Source: Primula veris (lineage: Eukaryota > Streptophyta > Magnoliopsida > Ericales > Primulaceae). Taken from it: DNA of 64,000 nucleotides. Position 1 is the stretch's first letter. Each line of letters opens with the position of its first letter. Of this stretch, positions 33,021 to 44,898 are shown piece by piece. Below the pieces are notes generated by a model. The model was not told the DNA's origin. It worked only from the letters and a program-made list of their open reading frames with translations, and did not search any database. Made by a program: the position numbers and the translations under genes. The stretch is taken from NCBI GenBank assembly GCA_963682055.1, contig OY821749.1:8978336-9042335 (forward strand). Direction: 5' to 3'.

Positions 33021-35717
33021 ATGAATTACAACTATGGTTATGACAACAACCAATGGAATAACAACAACAATGCGAATTCATCCAGTGGCTCAAACGATGA
33101 GCTAACTGATTATTCGGAGCACTTTGAAGTTGATGAATTGACTTGGGAAACAAGGGATGAAATGCTTGCTGATCTTGCTGATGTGGCTGGAAATTGGGGT
33201 TTCATTCTTACGATTCGTAGGTCTGGAGGGGGTGATGGGAGCAGAACACCGTATGTTGATATTGTGTGTGATAAATCGGGGGTTTACGAAAAAAAGAAAC
33301 CATCTTCCGTAAAATCAGGTACAAAGAAAAAAGACTGTCCATTTTTCATTAAAGGTTACGTAGTTAATGGTGAATGGATGTGTCACGTAGAAAATGGACA
33401 ACATAACCACCCACCTCCAACTTACCTCCAAGGGCAAGCACGACGTGCTCGTTTAACCCAAGATGAAAAAGAAATTGTTAAAACTTTAAGGCAAAGTAGT
33501 TTTAAAGTTGGTGCAATATTAGAGGCCATTAAAAATCGAAATCCTGAAAATGTATCAAACACTAAAACGATACATAATTTTTTGGCCGGACTGAAATTTA
33601 AAGAACGAGATGGTAGAAACCCGACACAGGAACTTTTTAATTTGTTGGATAGACATCGCTACACATTCTACTATAATATGAACCCATCAACCCATTGCCT
33701 TGAGAACTTGTTTTTTGCACACCCCGATTCTATAAGGATGTTCAAAGCTTTTCCTGATGTCTTGTTAATGGATTGTACATATAGAACAAACCGTTTTAAT
33801 ATGTCATTTCTAGAAGTCGTAGGAATGACATCAACGAACCAAACATATTGTTTAGGTTTTGTTTTCATGAGTGACGAGACACAAGAAAGTTATATATGGG
33901 CATTGGAAAAATTTAAAGTTACATTGGAGGGGTGTATACTACCTAGGGTGTTTGTAACCGACAGGGAAATGGCCTTATCAAATGCTTTATCCGTTGTTTT
34001 TCCCGATTCTCATCATATTTTGTGCACTTTTCATATTGCAAAAAATGTTTTGAAAAACTGCCGTAAAAAGATCCCTGACGAGGAGTGGCAAACGTTCCTA
34101 GATGATTGGGGTTTATTGGTTGATTCTGATTCGATAGAGGAGTACAATTATAACCGAACTAATTTTAATACCTCTTACAAATCGTACCCTGCTGTGATTA
34201 AGTATGTAGACAAGCTTTTAAATGATTATGCTGAAAAGTTTGTTGCATGCTATACCAACCACACAACACATCTAGGTAACAGAACTAGCAATCGAGCCGA
34301 ACAACAACATGCTAAGCTGAAAAGATCCCTTTCGACAAATACTGGCACGCTTGAAACTGTTTGGGTAGAGGTGAATAGAATTCTAGAAAAACAGTTTGAG
34401 GATATTAAGACGAAGTTGGATAAATGCAAGTCTTATTTTCCACATTCTGAAAAAACGCCTCTATTTATAAATCTTAGGTCGTATATCACACACTATGCCT
34501 TTGATTTATTATTCCAAGAACACAAAAAATGTAGTGGCCAGGCTGATGAGAATTGTTCTTGCGGTTTTAAATTGTCTCACGGTTTACCTTGTCATCATAT
34601 TATGAGTGAACATATTTTATTCGGGAAGCCTCTTCCTCTAGAATATATTCATCCATTCTGGAAAATATTAGACGTAATTGATGATAATGGGAACACCGAT
34701 GATTATGGGGTAGAGGGTGATCTAGAAGAGTTTAAAAGTGTTTACGCTAGCAAAACGAATGTTAAAAAACGGCATATGAAAACACAACTCCGAGAGATAA
34801 CCGTACCAGCCAGAACATCCGTCAGTGACCCCGAAGTGAGAGCAAATAGGGGGAGACCTAGAAAAGGCGACAAATCTAGTAAGAGGGATAAGTCGGGATG
34901 GGAGTATGTGGAGGAACAGAGTGCTGGTGCTAGTAGGAACAAGGGCAAAGGTAAGGCAGATGAAACACCGGAGGTAAGGGTAAACCCAACTAGGAGGCCG
35001 CGAAGCCAGAACCCTAAATCCACCCCCAATAGGCCAACCTTCCTGTACAGTGACCAAATATGGGTCATGTTACATAGTTACATCGAAACGGTTTATGATG
35101 TGCGTGGGGATGGTAACTGTGGGTTCCGGGTACTTGCAAATGCGACGGATAAACAGAATGGGGAAGATGATTGGTACGCGATAAGATGTGAATTGTTTCA
35201 AGAGCTGCAGCAAATGAAAAGTGTTTATTATGAGCTGTTTGAGAATCTTGACTTTGAAGCTTACCGGTATGATTACATTTTATCAAGTTTAAATTTTTAT
35301 CATCCTACAAATCCCGCACCTATTGACAAATGGATGAGATTTCCGTCTTATGGGTTTTTAATTGCTTCTCATTACAATATGCCAATTGTATTGTTGTCCT
35401 TATGGGAAAATCAAAATGGAGGGGTAAACCTGTGGAACTCTACGTTTTTACCGCTTTATACTGGTCCGCCTCAGGGAACGACATATTACATCCCGACTGT
35501 AATGGTGTTCGTCAACAGTTGTCACTATGCTCAGGTTATTCCTAAAGAAGTGATCTTCCCAATGCCAGGAATTATAGCACGGTGGGAACAAACACGCACT
35601 GAGGCAGCTGCGCCATGGAAGGAACTTTTTCGACCAAATTTCAAATTATATATGGCGTTGGAAAAGCAATCGGGAAAGAAAAAAGCAAATGAAGAACCTA
35701 TAGACCTAAGTCCATAA
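33021..35717 (+). CDS. MuDRA-type transposase fused to a C-terminal OTU protease domain
   Basis: A single intact frame of 898 aa. After an Asn-rich start, residues about 55-132 form a FAR1/WRKY-GCM1-type zinc DNA-binding domain (C83, C106, H128, H130). The MULE catalytic core has D251 (LLMDCTY), D314 (VTDRE) and E427 (NRAEQQH), plus the family's CTFHIAKN motif. A SWIM zinc finger follows (C512, C514, C524, H526). Residues about 570-680 are basic and low in complexity. The C-terminal part (about 685-870) is an OTU-like cysteine protease: GDGNCGFR gives D697 and C700, and SCHYAQVIP gives H835, so a catalytic set is present. Plant proteins with this MULE-plus-OTU layout exist, though annotation is often misleading. 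The transposase should cut and join the element's ends; the OTU part may remove ubiquitin-like modifiers, which is inference. No intron or stop is seen. Confidence 0.93.
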   Translation: MNYNYGYDNNQWNNNNNANSSSGSNDELTDYSEHFEVDELTWETRDEMLADLADVAGNWGFILTIRRSGGGDGSRTPYVDIVCDKSGVYEKKKPSSVKSGTKKKDCPFFIKGYVVNGEWMCHVENGQHNHPPPTYLQGQARRARLTQDEKEIVKTLRQSSFKVGAILEAIKNRNPENVSNTKTIHNFLAGLKFKERDGRNPTQELFNLLDRHRYTFYYNMNPSTHCLENLFFAHPDSIRMFKAFPDVLLMDCTYRTNRFNMSFLEVVGMTSTNQTYCLGFVFMSDETQESYIWALEKFKVTLEGCILPRVFVTDREMALSNALSVVFPDSHHILCTFHIAKNVLKNCRKKIPDEEWQTFLDDWGLLVDSDSIEEYNYNRTNFNTSYKSYPAVIKYVDKLLNDYAEKFVACYTNHTTHLGNRTSNRAEQQHAKLKRSLSTNTGTLETVWVEVNRILEKQFEDIKTKLDKCKSYFPHSEKTPLFINLRSYITHYAFDLLFQEHKKCSGQADENCSCGFKLSHGLPCHHIMSEHILFGKPLPLEYIHPFWKILDVIDDNGNTDDYGVEGDLEEFKSVYASKTNVKKRHMKTQLREITVPARTSVSDPEVRANRGRPRKGDKSSKRDKSGWEYVEEQSAGASRNKGKGKADETPEVRVNPTRRPRSQNPKSTPNRPTFLYSDQIWVMLHSYIETVYDVRGDGNCGFRVLANATDKQNGEDDWYAIRCELFQELQQMKSVYYELFENLDFEAYRYDYILSSLNFYHPTNPAPIDKWMRFPSYGFLIASHYNMPIVLLSLWENQNGGVNLWNSTFLPLYTGPPQGTTYYIPTVMVFVNSCHYAQVIPKEVIFPMPGIIARWEQTRTEAAAPWKELFRPNFKLYMALEKQSGKKKANEEPIDLSP

Positions 35718-35904
35718 TCGGTTTTTTATTTTTAATTTTATGTAAATTACTATTTTTTCCAATTTGTTGTAAATTTATATGATGTAAACAAATGTTTAAT
35801 AAATTCGGTTTATGAAATTTAGTTCATGTAATTTAGTTCATGTTTGCATATTGGGTTAATTTATTTTATGAAATTTATATAATTTATGATTGTTTCATTC
35901 AAGA

Positions 35905-36640
35905 AAATTGTCGATTGACACCAAATTGACGACTTAGTTATGTTTCATATTGCGTTATACAAGTGTTAAAAAAAAAAAAAAAAAAACTTCACAAAAATTG
36001 ACGATTTAGTTAATCATTCAATAAATATCAACTTATACACTTAAATATAACATGAACAAAAAACATAAAATTTATCAAATCAATTTTTTTTGTGTAAATT
36101 TGTGTAAATTTTGTGTTTTTTTTGAGAGATTGTTAGAATATTGGTAATTTATTTTATGTATAATTTTAAAAAGAAGGCATTTAGTTTTTTTATTAAAAAA
36201 AAAATCATGTTTAATTTGAAAAAAATATTCAGTATTTTAATTTTAATTATTAGAATTTTAATTTATGTAAAAAGAGTAATTTACATAAAATTAAAAATAA
36301 AAAACTGATTATTGACTCCAAATTGACGACTTAATTAATGTTTCATATTGCGTTATACAAGTGTTTAAAACCAAACAAAAAAACTTCTCAAAAATTGACA
36401 ATTTAGTTAATCATTCAATAAATATAAACTTATACAATTGACAAAAATATAACATGAACCAAAATTGTAAAATTTATCAAAACAACTTTTTTTTGGTAAA
36501 TTTTGTGTAAATTTTGAGAGTTTGTTAGAATATTGGTAATTTATTTGATGTAAAATTTTAAAACTAAGGCATTTTGTTTTTTAATTTGAAAAAAACAAAA
36601 AAATATCAACTTATACACTTGAAAAAAATATCAAATTATA
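35905..36640. repeat. Duplicated ~390-bp block in the MULE 3' region
   Basis: The blocks starting near 35912 and 36310 share ATTGAC(A/T)CCAAATTGACGAC, TTTCATATTGCGTTATACAA, and TTAATCATTCAATAAATAT in the same order, about 395 bp apart. The second copy is followed by short CAACTTATACACTTGAAAA repeats (about 36605-36675). No ORF is present. Confidence 0.8.
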
Positions 36641-36810
36641 CACTTGAAAAAAATATCAACTTATACACTTGAAAAAAATATCAAATTTTAAAAATAAGGC
36701 ATTTTTATGTAAAAAAAAAAACATATTTAATTTGAAAAAATTATTCAGTATTTTAATTTTAATTCTCAGATTTTTATTTTTTATTTTTAAAGCAAAAAAC
36801 CTGAAAAAGG

Positions 36811-36880
36811 CTGTAGACCGTAGATTAAATCTACGGTCTACAGTCATTGACTGTAGACCGTAGATTTAATCTACGGTCTG
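36811..36880. repeat. Right sub-terminal palindrome pair of the MULE
   Basis: Two copies of the palindrome with half-site AGACCGTAGATT are joined through ACAGTCATTGACTGT, giving one larger palindrome. This mirrors the left cluster with a G in place of an A in the arm. Confidence 0.9.
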
Positions 36881-36921
36881 AGAGTGAATCCAGAAATATT
36901 GTAGTACAACGAGTGCACCTC

Positions 36922-36930
36922 CTACAAAAT
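36922..36930. repeat. Right 9-bp target-site duplication of the MULE
   Basis: CTACAAAAT, identical to 27619-27627, directly follows the right terminal inverted repeat. Confidence 0.92.
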
Positions 36931-39743
36931 AGCTTGTTTAAGTTAGGGTTCTTCTTGGTTTCGAGCTTCAGTTCACGGGTTCATTAGTTGCTATTCGGGT
37001 TCTGCTTTGCTGAATTCTGTGGGTATTGGTTATTGATCACCTTATAGTTTGTTACGCCATCACTCGCTAAAAGTCTTGTAATCTCTACTCCCTTTACTTT
37101 TATAATTTTAATTTGTAATTTCGACCACTGTAATTACTAATACTTGTTAAGCTTCATATATAGTTTGTATTTTGTTAAGTCTATTAGTAGTTAAACTTTG
37201 TGTTTGGGTTTTCTTCAATTAAGTCAGCTTTTAATCTACTATTGGTGATAGGTCTTGTTTGTAGTTTAAAATTCTATTTTCAGTTTTTTTTTTTTTGTGT
37301 TAATGTGTACTTTCGACATCAATGATTGCATATTTACGGTTTCTTTAATTACCAGAATGAAAACTAGTTATGTAGCTTATTTTTAAAACTTAAGTTATCA
37401 TGTATGTTTTTTACTTCATCCTATCTAAACATTTATTTTACTTGTCATTTGCTTAAATTTAAGGAAAACAGGACATGCAATTTGTAACTCGAATCCCGAT
37501 CGTTTATTTTAGCTAAATTTAACTTTTAAAACTTGCTGATTTCTTTTTACTTCTTACAGTGATGTCGGTTGCCAGAGTCTGTGACAACTTCGATTGACAT
37601 TTACACCTCCTATTTTTAAATGTTATGCTACTAAAGCTTGTTCTTGTCCAGCTTGTTCTTTGCTCAATTATGTTACCTTCATGATCGTCTTGTCATACCA
37701 TTTAGTCGCTAGGAATTGCAGGTGATTAAATTATTAGTTTGGTTCTTATGTTAAGTTTGAGTAATTTAGTGTATTAGTTGCATCTGGTCCAACTTTTAGA
37801 TAAGTTCTGTTACTAATTAGATTAGTTTCACCATTTTCATTTAGTTTAAGTTCAAAAGTAACTTGTAGTTTGGTTAGAAAAATCTGTAACTTAGTTCCGA
37901 AGCATGTTTACGAAAGTTAAGAATCTCATTAGTTAGCAAATCGGTAGTTTGTATTTTTAGTATCAGGAAAATGCAGTTCATTTTTTGAGTCGGTTTAAGT
38001 TTCAATAACCTGCAACTTTATTTCATAGTTTAGTTGCTTCTACCCGAAACCATTTTAGATAAACATGTAGTTTACCAACTTTAGTACCATCTGTAGTCTA
38101 GTTAAATTAATTGTCGGTGTTCAGCTTTACTTCTTTAATTACTTTTTGTACCAGTCCATTTCCCTGTTTGGGATTCTGTCAAAATTTGCAAATTATTTTC
38201 TTAGTTGCTACTTTTACTTTGGTAGTTTTTATATTTGAGCTGTTTATAAGTACTAATTAACTTATATTCCCCAAACATTGTCGTAAGTTAGTAGCTTTTA
38301 AACTGCCATGTTTATTTATGAATCAACAAGTTACTGTTGTCTGAACCTTACTGAATTCACCTAGTATAATTTAAGCATGAATTAGTTTACTTGTCATTAC
38401 TTTTAGACACAACACTATGTAACTTAGTAATCCGAATGTACTTTTTATGCAATTGCCTGTTCTTAATCATGCTTTACAGTGGCTAATTTTATATCTGGTT
38501 TCATTTCCTGAACTCCTTAGTTTTTTCCGTTAATCCCCTTTTCTCTCTATACTTATAACTGTAGCTAGTTTTATGAGTTTCTCCTTACCTCTTTGTAGTT
38601 TAGTAATCCAAATTTATTTAATTGTTGTATCTATAAAACCAAACACAAAATACAAAATCAGAAATCACCTCCCCCACAAAAAAAAAAGACTAGCTTTCCA
38701 GTTAAATCTTGAGACTTATAGTTGCTTAGCAGCTTCATGTGTATCGACTTCGGTCTTACCGGGACATTATTACTACACCGCACACTCGTGCTCTTGCGAG
38801 GCATTAACTATACAATTTTTGAGCGGTCAATGACACCTCATATACTGGACTTGTCGTGTCCGGTATGGTAGGCATTTCTTTGTCCCCCATTTCAAGAAAG
38901 CCCGGAAATTACACCACAAAAAATTCCCACTATCTAATTTATTGTGGTGTATTATTATGAAGATTATGTGCGGTATACTGATAGAAATTAGAAACGTAAC
39001 TTTTGTATATAAAAATGTTATATTTTATTTAATTGTATAGTTATTTGATTTGACATACAATAATAAAAAAATTGATTTGACAATACATAGATTTTTTTTA
39101 CTACTTTAACTTGAGACTCAAAGATAAAACTTCTATATAAGTTAACATAATATTCATTTCAAACACTAAATAAAATTGAATTTAATTCATGTATATATAC
39201 ATCTCTTCAACTTACATTTTATTAAAAAATATGGCAACCGGTTACAATTTTTGGGAATGAATCTAAATTTATCTCCTCTATATAATATAGAATTACATCA
39301 TATATATCCTAAATTAAATTAGAAGAAAATGACTCTGATATCAATTATACTAGTAATTATATTAGAACAACATGACTCTGATACTAATTATACTAGTAAT
39401 TATATACATATATATATACACACATTTTAGGTCGTAAATATTTAGAGAAGGACCATCCTCCGATATACATTGGCTCTTTGGTTGTCGCTTTTAAGCATTA
39501 CATCCTTTATTTTTCAAAGCAAAAATCCCGTAAAGTTTTGTTTTTAAGCAAGAAGAAAAGGCTAAGCTTATAGATGCAACTAAATAAGGCAAGTCTTAAA
39601 TATTTTTCAGGCCAAAGAAAAGGAAAAGCTCAAGTTTAATCTGATCATCCAAATCTTGTCCAACTTTAAGAAAAAAAACTTAGCTCTAACACTGCAACAA
39701 AGCACGACATAAAGAGTTCAATATTAGGTAATATAATTATACT
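36931..39743. other. Intergenic DNA, possible old TE debris
   Basis: From 36931 to about 38570 the DNA is T-rich, like an intron or UTR, with no coding exon I can support. Around 38690-38840, read on the minus strand, CCGGTAAGACCGAAGTCG and TGCCTCGCAAGAGCACGAG resemble conserved leader sequences of plant LTR elements, a weak impression. A 43-bp tandem duplication is listed separately. Confidence 0.35.
39321..39406. repeat. 43-bp tandem duplication
   Basis: Two adjacent 43-bp units share TGACTCTGATA, then CAATTATACTAGTAATTATA or its near copy. They differ at about six positions. Confidence 0.85.
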
Positions 39744-39956
39744 GGAATTTGATGCACCAAGAATTTCAATTCTACCCGTAAGAGAAACTACGAAAGCAGC
39801 TATGTCTGATAACAAGTGAGCCGCGTCATTCAATACTGCGAGACTGTTGGCTCTGATATCACCAACAACTTATACGACCATGAATATGATGCATAACATA
39901 ATTGATATCAAGAGTTTTCTCATTGAAGATGAGCGTTCTCGAGCGTCATTGTTGCT
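39744..39956 (-). pseudogene. Broken fragment of an MTP1/ZAT-type zinc transporter
   Basis: Translated on the minus strand, about 71 codons read DARERSSSMRKLL, then IMLCIIFMVV, a stop, VVGDIRANSLAVLNDAAHLL and SDIAAFVVSLTGRIEILGA. These match the first two membrane segments of plant cation-diffusion-facilitator zinc transporters (MTP1/ZAT), including the metal-site context of ANSLA..DAAHLL, where the first Asp of the usual site is now Asn-Asp (ND). There is a stop at 39870-39872. About 18 codons usual in the family are missing between VVSL and RIEIL, skipping the WASSWE..SYGFFR region. No other part of the gene is visible nearby. It is a dead gene fragment, possibly left by a retrocopy or transposon capture. 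Confidence 0.72.
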
Positions 39957-42397
39957 CGCCGATTAGTCGTAAATATGATAGTATTTTAGTGTTATTGTAT
40001 AATGCTTTAAAAACTAATAAATAATAATGTGTAAATTAAGTGTTATTATATAAATTATAGTTTTGTACCAGTTTACTTGTTTTTGTATTATAGCTGCAGA
40101 AATAAAGATATCAATATAAAAAAGGTAGACCGACATTATGAAGAAAACTAACTAGGAAAAACAAAATTAGGCAATATTCAACAAAGTGCTACAATTCCGA
40201 ATACAAAAAAGTTCAGTTCAGTTCAGTATTTTTGCGATTGAAGGAGCTACGGAAGTCAGAAAATTACGATTTTTATATTTTCGGAAAACTGGAAGAATAA
40301 ACTACAACTTTTATGTATAAAGTTTTTGTATAATATGTCATCTTAAAGACTATAAGTGAGTTGCAAATTTCGGACTTTATATGCACAACATGTGAAATAA
40401 ATGATGGACAAAGGTTACTATTTAACTATTCCTCCATAATTACCTATCTCATACAAAAGAGTCCAGCCAACTAACTATTCATCTACATTGCCATTTTGCA
40501 AGCAAGATCCACAATTGAAGAGTGCGGAACAGCAAAATCGTCTCATTTATTATGAAAAAGTAAAAAGTAAAATGAAGAAATTCTAAACTCGTTGCACACT
40601 TCACATAACATTCGCATTACATTTTCATCGGTAAGAATACACCATCTCCTCCTTCCAAGACTTCATCTAAAATTTGTATCACCATTCTATCTATTTCTAA
40701 TTAATATTTTTCAATTTTATTATTGTGTAATTTTCTTTATGTTAGCTTAATTTTAATAAAGAGTTTAGGGGTAATGCTCCACTTTCTTGTTAAAACGTTT
40801 GTGTTGATAATGATTTAAGTAATTTTAACGTTATATATTTTGTTCATTTACATATTGATTAGAAGGAGAATTCTATCAATAATTATGGTTGGTTATCTTT
40901 AAGAAAAGTTTGTTGTTATTGTGAGTTTATCAATTTTTGATTAATTGTCGACAAAATAGCTTTTGTCACACATATTACTTAGTAATAAAACTCTTTAATT
41001 TTCAAGCTAATTTAACATTGTTATATAATAACCATAGTTCATGTTGTACTAATTATAATCATCCATTTATAAAAATTAGACTATTTTTATAAGTGTGAAG
41101 CTTTTGAAAAACCTTATCTGCTAAAATTAAAAGAAAAACACTCTTAATCATTGATAAAAATATGTATTTTGTTCTATAAATATAAGTTTCGAATATTATA
41201 AAAATGCCCTCTAAGTTACAAAAATTAAAAAAATATTTATAATTGTGAGATTGTTACATTTTACCCCGTTAATATTTTATTTTCTTTCGCAGTACTTTCG
41301 TTTTGATGTATATTAAGTAAATTTCTTATGAACGATGTAATTGGGTTGTAGCTAGAAGATTATACTTAATTAACACGTAAATTTGGATGCGTTTTTAGGA
41401 GATACGCTCGTTTTTAAATATGAAAAGCCACATAGCGCATTCTTGCATACCTTGATGTCAGCTGTACCTTCGGCAATCACTTATCCACACATCTCAATTA
41501 TATGATTTTGATTTTGTGATTGCATCTGAGAATAAATTAATAGTATAAATGAGTTAAACTAAAGAAATTGAAAAATAAAACCAGCTTGTAAAGATTGTAC
41601 GATGTTATAATGCAAACAAACCAAGTGCACACATACACATATTATACAACCAAAGTTGGATTATAGATAAAGGATGCAAATAATTAACCTGCTTATGATC
41701 GAAGTCGGCGTATAATTTGTCTCCACCAAAACTCACATAAACTAGCTAGCTATAAAGATCAATCTTTAAAATAATTATGACCCCTCATCAGATTCGTCAA
41801 CTTACACAAGAGCATCTTCAAATTCAACTTATCCAAAACATTTAGTTTTTAGTAAAGTGATATGACACTTAAGCAAAACAAACTAGGGCATCCACTATTT
41901 GGATACAAGAGTTCACAAGCATTTTTTGGTTGCGGTATTAGCAGTAATGAGACTAGCAATACTTTCAGACTATGTCGGGATAACAAATGAAGGCCGGATT
42001 AACAGTATAGATATGAAATACCAATAAAATGTTTGTTTGCTTTTTATTGCGGTTGTACTATTTTACAAATTTACATTTATATCCATAACAATTAACTAGC
42101 AAAATACATAAATATATAATTATATATATATATATATCATATACTATGCATATAAATATATTTATATTATACAATAAATATATTTATATAATTATGATTA
42201 TAATTACATAATATATATAATTTCAAATAGTATTTAAATAAAGGATTATAATACTATATAAATTATTAAAGGGGAATAAATTATGGTTCTGTCACCTACT
42301 ATGATGATAATACTATAAATACACTCGGGATATATATATATACATAATTATATTTATATATATATTATATATTTTTATTCTTGTGTAAAGAATAAAA

Positions 42398-42436
<39 letters not shown>

Positions 42437-44689
42437 AAAACAATTAGATGGCCGTTCTGGTAATTTGTGATACGAGACTTGTATTGAGTGGCATAATACC
42501 ACTCTCCCCTTATTATTAGAAATACCCCTCTTTTAGATCATTTATTGTCATATTGGATTAATACTTCCGACGCAATTTGACTAACCAAACACATCTTATA
42601 AGACACATAGTATTAGAAGTATCATTCCACTGTAATATCATGTCAACCAAACAAGGCCATAGAATGATGAACATGTTTAAAATGGACGTTACAGTTCCAT
42701 TGTTATATATATATATATACATTAGCAGAACTGTCCACCCGATGGTTGTGAATCGAAAAAAAAATATTTAACCCGTTATGATAGATAATTTGTGAGAAAA
42801 TACAGTTAAAATGGAAGTTAATAATTAGATGACAGTTACTATTTTGTAATTTTGTAAATTAATAGTACTTTTTGTAAATAATTGTTTCAATGCTTCATAA
42901 TAAGGTCTCTTCACATAAAGTAATAATATAGATCATTCTATTATAATAAGTAAAACAAAGTCAAATGAGACTCTCCAATTTAGCTATTTTTTTTCAAAAA
43001 TACTCATATATTTTTTATTAATTACAATAATACTATAATCACATAAAAAAATATAAAAAGTAATAACTAATAACATTATTTATCTCTATTTAACAACCAA
43101 ACATTCTTTTAAGTTTTATCATGTTATACTGTTTTTTTTTATTATCCACATATTTGTATCACAACTACACTTATTTTCTATATTTTAATTGCATTGCGCG
43201 TCAACGTGTGGTACGATTACTAGTATATATATACTTATACACATTTACGCATATCTATTAATTACACATAAAATATAAATATACATAGATGATACGCATA
43301 AATACACAAACGAATATGTAAATAAACATTTATAACAAGGTCTTAAAAATTTGATGTTTTCGGAATGATTCCGAATAGATATAAGAAATCTTTATGAAAA
43401 AGAATCTTGGTTATCATTCTTGTTGAATTGTTTAAAAACTATTAATAAAATTGTTCAAACAGCATGAGAAACAAAAATAAATTTATAAATGTATATATTC
43501 AGTGAGACTATGTGTAGGACAAAAAAAAAATGAAAATTATTTCTAAACTCCAAACTTAGTTGATTTTTTAGACCAATCATGTCACTTTTTATTATTTAGA
43601 ACAATTACTCATGAAATTAAAAAATAGAGAACTTAAATACTTTTCACAACTTTTTTCCGGTAAGTATAACTTTTCAAAACTATAAATACTGGAAATGTAA
43701 TTTTCATCTTCTTTCCCATCTAGTTCTCTGGTCTCGTGCACCTTCTACAAAACATATATATATATATATATATATACCGGTAATCGTTGTCCGCACGTTG
43801 CGTGTGCGATACGTAATGATATAAATATGATCCCGACAAATAAACTTAATATTTTTTTTTAAATTTAAATATCAAATAATTAAATATAATTAATTAACAA
43901 TCGTATATAAAGAGTAACATAATGTTTTACTCTTATAAAAAATACAAAACGATTTTGTTTGCAATATAAATGTGTGGAAAATAACATTTTTTTAAGTTAT
44001 TTATGTATTTGAATTGAGTGATGACATTTAAAAGTAATTACAATATTAGAGTGAGAGTATTTTTAAAAAATTTGGGCAAAATTGAGCAGACTCAAAATGT
44101 GTGAGTTGACTTATATTAATAGTATGATATCTCTACAAAGATCAAACATCACCCTCTCCGTCCTCATTCGCCACACCTCGGTTTTCGCCAAATCTTTAAC
44201 TCCTTCCTCCTCCCTATCCTCCTCCATCCGTCCTAGCTGCTTATTAGTCTATCTATGTAATATGCATTTGTGTAGATATGTGTATGTATCTATTTATGTT
44301 TATGTAAAGATATTTGTTACTTTTCATTTTATATTTCTTTAAATCAATTGTAGCCTTTTAAAATGACTAAATTTCCCTTGTAAAATAACAGGAAAAAGGC
44401 ACATGAGGGTCATGTGACCTAACTTTCGTTACATAAGTTAGTAAATCGAGAAAAAAAACGTTAGCCAGTACTAAATAAAATAAAAAATGCAATGATTGAG
44501 TACCAAAATATAAATTGCCCTAACACATGCACCTATTTAAAAATCACTGTCTTATTATATACAAAATGGAGAATAATTCAACAAAAAAAACCTGTAATAA
44601 GTACGGTATTAATGATTAATACTAAAAAAAATAAAAAATGGTCGGTGTCTTTTCTTAGAAGACAAAGACATATACTCCCTTCCCTTTAT
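39957..44689. other. AT-rich intergenic DNA upstream of the CIP7-like gene
   Basis: Many TA microsatellites (about 42118-42140, 42405-42433, 43756-43777) and homopolymer tracts are present. Near 42540-42660, ACCAAACAAGGCC-like ends suggest an old MITE of the kind at 48882-49082. A pyrimidine-rich 44140-44230 is open for some 80 codons but resembles nothing known. No gene is supported. Confidence 0.45.
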
Positions 44690-44717
44690 TCTCTCACTTT
44701 TTTGTCTTCCTTCTTTC

Positions 44718-44755
<38 letters not shown>

Positions 44756-44898
44756 CCGCTAAATAAATAAAAAACCACTCACTACATTGCAATTTGCATA
44801 CTAAAACCACAATAAAAACATAAACAAAATAAGTAAATAAATAGAGTGATCAGCTTAACACTCCCATTCAAGATCCCTCTCACATTTTCATTACCAAG
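44690..44898 (+). other. Probable noncoding first exon of the CIP7-like gene
   Basis: A (CT)n tract (44721-44751) is followed by A/C-rich sequence and ACCAAG before a donor GTAATA at 44899. An acceptor, TGTAG, lies at 46611-46615, 34 nt before the likely ATG. CT-rich leaders are common in plant genes. The transcription start is unknown, and the model assumes that the intron removes the 1.7 kb between. Confidence 0.5.

Larger units (their letters stand above)
27628..36921 (+). mobile_element. Complete 9.3-kb Mutator-like element carrying PMD and transposase-OTU genes
   Basis: The ends form 31-bp terminal inverted repeats: GAGGTG(A/C)(G/A)CTC(A/G)TTGTACTACA followed by a T-rich part and CTG, with 5 mismatches by eye. 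They are flanked by a perfect 9-bp duplication. Inside, on the same strand, are a four-exon plant mobile domain gene (29334-31715) and an intronless MuDRA-type transposase with a C-terminal OTU domain (33021-35717). Both have intact frames, so the element may still be autonomous. Each end has nested palindromes with the half-site AAACCGTAGATT, and variants occur between the genes. Other internal features are a 56-bp minisatellite, a telomere-type block and a 178-bp tandem repeat. Short TIRs with complex sub-terminal repeats are known for several plant MULE groups. Confidence 0.93.

Noticed and set aside
44082..44342. 86-codon ORF with a Ser-rich start that could pass for a targeting peptide
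   Set aside because: There is no splice partner, no family match and it sits in AT-rich intergenic DNA.
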